Shown one piece after another: positions 61,731 to 64,000 of a DNA stretch of 64,000 nt. The position numbers and the translations under genes are program-made. Below the pieces are notes generated by a model. The model did not search any database. It saw nothing but the letters and a program-made list of their open reading frames with translations, and was not told the DNA's origin. Each line of letters begins with the position of its first letter. The first letter of the stretch is position 1. This DNA comes from JARRON01 sp037383845 (GTDB lineage Bacteria > Pseudomonadota > Gammaproteobacteria > Steroidobacterales > XN24): NCBI GenBank assembly GCA_037383845.1, contig JARRON010000012.1, positions 1 through 64,000 on the forward strand, given 5' to 3'.

Positions 61731-63830
61731 ATGATGGTACCTGAAGAGACCGGGCCGTCGGCGAAGCCAGCCACGGCCTCGTCGCGAAAATACAGGGCTT
61801 TTATCAGCTACAGCCACACCGACCGGAGCTGGGGCGAGTGGCTCCACCGGGCACTGGAGACCTACCGGGTGCCGAAGCGGCTGGTCGGGCGCGCCACGAA
61901 CATGGGTACGGTGCCGCGGCGCATCGCGCCGGTGTTCCGGGACCGGGAGGAACTGCCTACCGCCACCAGCCTGGGGGCGGTCATTAACGAGGCCCTTCAG
62001 GACTCCGCCACGCTGGTGGTCATCTGTTCTCCCGCCGCGGCCCGTTCCCGGTGGGTCAACGAGGAAATTCTCACCTACAAGCGCCTTGGCCGCGGGGACC
62101 GGATTCTCGCGCTCATCGTCGCCGGCGAGCCCAACTCGTCGGACAAGGCCGACGACGGAACGGAGGAGTGTTTCCCGGAGGCGCTGCGGTACAGGACCGG
62201 CCCGGACGGCGAGCTGACCTCGGCGCGGGAGGAGCCGGTGGCGGCAGACCTGCGCCCGGGGGGCGACGGCAAGGCCGCGGCCAAGCTCAAGCTGGTGGCA
62301 GGCATCCTGGGCGTGGGCTACGACGAGCTGCGGCAGCGGGAGCAGCAGCGCCGATTCCGCCGGCTGGTCGCCGTCACGGCTGCCTCCGTGGCCGGCGTGC
62401 TGATTGCCGCGGCGCTGACGGTGGACGCAATGCTGGCCCGCCAGGAAGCGGAAGCCGAGCGCGCCCGGGCCGAGGCCGCCCTGGACGAGTCCGAGGCGGT
62501 CACGGACTTCCTCACCTCCATGCTGGGGGCCGCCAGCCCGGCGGAGCAGGGCCGGGATGTGACCGTGCGGGAGGTTCTGGACCAGGCGGCCAATCGCCTC
62601 GAGGTGCAGTTCGCAGAGCAGCCCCTGCTGGAAGCACGCATGCTGCATACCCTGGCCAGCACCTACGGCGCCCTGGGGTACTTTGACGTCGCAAAGGACC
62701 AGTTCGAAAAGGCCTACGGCATCCGGTCCGAGCGCCTGGGTCCCGTCGATCCCGAGACCCTGGAGTCGAGACGGGATCTCGCCTCGACGCTGGTTGAGCT
62801 GGAGCAACGGGATGCTGCCACCGCGGAGTTGAGAGAGATGCTGGCGCTGGAGCGGCAGGTCTTCGGGCCGGATCATCCCGGTACGCTGAAGACCCAGGCC
62901 AGCCTGGGCGTGGCCCTCGTGCGCGCGGACGAGCTGGTGGAGGCCGAAGCGCTGCTGCAGGACGGCCTCGAGCGGGCCGAAACCGCGCTCGGCCCGGATT
63001 CGCCAGAGACCCTCATGTTGATGAACGGCCTTTCCAGTATCCACTGGCAGCGGCGCGAGCTCGAGCCGATGATGGCCCTGAACACGCGGATCCTGGAAGC
63101 GACCCGCGGGCGCTACGGCGATCTCCATCCGGATACGGTGAGCGCCATCCACAATCTTGCCACCGCCTATTTCCTGGCCAGCGACCGGCTGATGTATTCC
63201 GGCGAAGCCATAGGCAACACGCCGGCGCTGCAGCGTGCCGCCGAGCTGTATGCGGAGGCGTCCGCGAAGGGGAAGGCCCTCTACGGCGAGGATCATCCTT
63301 CGCCCTACATCAGCCAGTTCATGTACGGCGTCTGCCGGCTGAATATCGGTGAGTACGACGCCGCGGAACAGGCGTTCCATGAGGTGGTCCGTGCCCGGGA
63401 GCGGCTGTCAGGTCCCGACTCGCAGGGCGTTTTCTCCCCCAAGGGCCAGCTGGCGCGCCTGTACATCCGCCAGAAACGCTTCGAGGAGGCGCGGGACCTG
63501 ATGGCCGGGGTCGTCGAGGGGGCGGTCCGGGTCCTCGGCGAGGAGCACACGGCTACCCAGGTCTACCGGTATCGGCTCGGCATCGCGCTGATGCACCTGG
63601 AAGCCTATGAGGAAGCCGAGTCCGTCCTTCTCAACGCCCACGGGCATCTGCTCGAAGCCCGGGGTGCGGATCACGACTGGACCCAGTGGTCCGCCAAGGT
63701 GCTCAGCGAGCTCTACGAACGCCTGGACCGGCCCGAGGAAGCGCGCCAGTGGATGGACCGCGTGGACCCGGAGTGGAACGCGGCCATGGAAGAGGTCCGC
63801 GCCCAGAACACGGCGCCGTTCTACGACTGA
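61731..63830 (+). CDS. TIR-domain / transmembrane / tetratricopeptide protein
   Basis: 699 aa. TIR-2 domain (about 20-135): YRAFISYSHTDRSWGEWLHRAL, VFRDREELP, and SRWVNEEI where E112 sits at the catalytic-glutamate position (W108 + 4) of NAD-cleaving TIR domains. A single membrane helix (about 212-232, LVAVTAASVAGVLIAAALTV) and a short coiled coil follow, then at least eight TPR/Kinesin-light-chain-like repeats (VFGPDHPGTLKTQASLG, LGPDSPETLMLMNGLSS, GDLHPDTVSAIHNLATAYF). The TPR part is probably periplasmic and the TIR part cytoplasmic. GGGGGGA precedes the tandem ATG at 61731/61734. Confidence 0.88.
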   Translation: MMVPEETGPSAKPATASSRKYRAFISYSHTDRSWGEWLHRALETYRVPKRLVGRATNMGTVPRRIAPVFRDREELPTATSLGAVINEALQDSATLVVICSPAAARSRWVNEEILTYKRLGRGDRILALIVAGEPNSSDKADDGTEECFPEALRYRTGPDGELTSAREEPVAADLRPGGDGKAAAKLKLVAGILGVGYDELRQREQQRRFRRLVAVTAASVAGVLIAAALTVDAMLARQEAEAERARAEAALDESEAVTDFLTSMLGAASPAEQGRDVTVREVLDQAANRLEVQFAEQPLLEARMLHTLASTYGALGYFDVAKDQFEKAYGIRSERLGPVDPETLESRRDLASTLVELEQRDAATAELREMLALERQVFGPDHPGTLKTQASLGVALVRADELVEAEALLQDGLERAETALGPDSPETLMLMNGLSSIHWQRRELEPMMALNTRILEATRGRYGDLHPDTVSAIHNLATAYFLASDRLMYSGEAIGNTPALQRAAELYAEASAKGKALYGEDHPSPYISQFMYGVCRLNIGEYDAAEQAFHEVVRARERLSGPDSQGVFSPKGQLARLYIRQKRFEEARDLMAGVVEGAVRVLGEEHTATQVYRYRLGIALMHLEAYEEAESVLLNAHGHLLEARGADHDWTQWSAKVLSELYERLDRPEEARQWMDRVDPEWNAAMEEVRAQNTAPFYD

Positions 63831-63951
63831 GCGCGGGCCCGGCACGGGATGGTTCCCCGATCCTGTAAACTGAAGCGGACGGTCTGTCCCGGCAGCCGGG
63901 AAGAGACCTTTCGCCGACAACGAGCTAAGAACTCGCAGAAGGAAGATTCCG

Positions 63952-64000
63952 ATGAACAAAACGTTCGGATCCGGCGCCTGGCAGCAGGTGCTGCCGGTCG
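63952..64000 (+). CDS. Partial CDS, N-terminus only
   Basis: Starts MNKTFGSGAWQQVLPV and runs off the right edge. AAGGAAG lies 8 nt before the ATG. Too short to identify. Confidence 0.5.
   Translation, partial: MNKTFGSGAWQQVLPV

Overview
The window is a high-GC chromosomal segment (about two thirds G+C by eye) that is densely coding. It has no rRNA, tRNA, CRISPR array, phage or insertion sequence that I can see. The gene families fit a gammaproteobacterium: a CrbS/CrbR acetate switch, a DUF4212 plus solute:sodium symporter pair, two DUF294/CBS/cNMP proteins, class I PHA synthesis, KatG and PntAB. Glycine-betaine-type transport genes and many sodium symporters suggest a salt-exposed, perhaps Ectothiorhodospiraceae-like organism. 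That placement is inference from gene content only.

Layout. 1-9.8 kb: mixed housekeeping genes (endonuclease V, small heat-shock protein, GNAT, AMMECR1, rhomboid, PutP, patatin-like lipase, YbaK-like deacylase, SLC13 permease). 9.8-18.6 kb: acetate module, with a broken VC_2705-type symporter, its DUF4212 small subunit, the hybrid sensor kinase CrbS, the LuxR-type regulator CrbR and acetyl-CoA synthetase. 18.6-31 kb: a porin, then a polyhydroxyalkanoate locus (phaB, phaR, phaP, phaA, phaC), flanked by two DUF294 proteins that each neighbour a phaB-type reductase, with a DnaQ-like exonuclease and a nucleoside deaminase between. 31-37.5 kb: deoxyhypusine-synthase-like protein, fluoride channel with DUF190, XdhC, SCP2-like protein with Fe-alcohol dehydrogenase, Cys-rich protein, acyltransferase and EF-hand protein. 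37.5-43.5 kb: a phospholipase-D lipoprotein pseudogene, an LssY-C lipoprotein, two alpha/beta-hydrolase lipoproteins, SRPBCC and membrane proteins. 43.7-50.4 kb: phosphoketolase, a GLG1-like Cys-rich secreted protein, the DUF2182/DUF1326 pair, an FNT channel and a DsrE-like protein. 50.6-64 kb: PntAB, secreted KatG, a BCCT transporter overlapping a substrate-binding protein and a Ser-less protease homologue, a DUF2867 SDR and a TIR-TM-TPR protein.

How it works together. The central 20 kb reads as an acetate-to-PHB unit. Acetate uptake and activation (symporter, Acs) is controlled by CrbS/CrbR, acetyl-CoA passes through PhaA, PhaB and PhaC to polymer, and PhaP and PhaR manage granules and expression. 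Two near-identical TTGCA-TGCA sites overlap the predicted -35 boxes of phaB and phaP and are the best candidate PhaR operators. Phosphoketolase (acetyl-phosphate) and transhydrogenase (NADPH) would feed the same pathway.

Most notable oddities: a ~100-nt deletion with frameshift in the acetate-type symporter; an in-frame loss of two of the four usual transmembrane helices in PntA; the BCCT/binding-protein/dead-protease operon; paired DUF294 paralogues of which one has lost a nucleotidyltransferase Asp; and an internally deleted PLD lipoprotein gene. I did not find a clearly bounded new defence or mobile system. The BCCT operon, the paired DUF294-PhaB modules and the TIR-TPR protein are the best candidates for undescribed biology.
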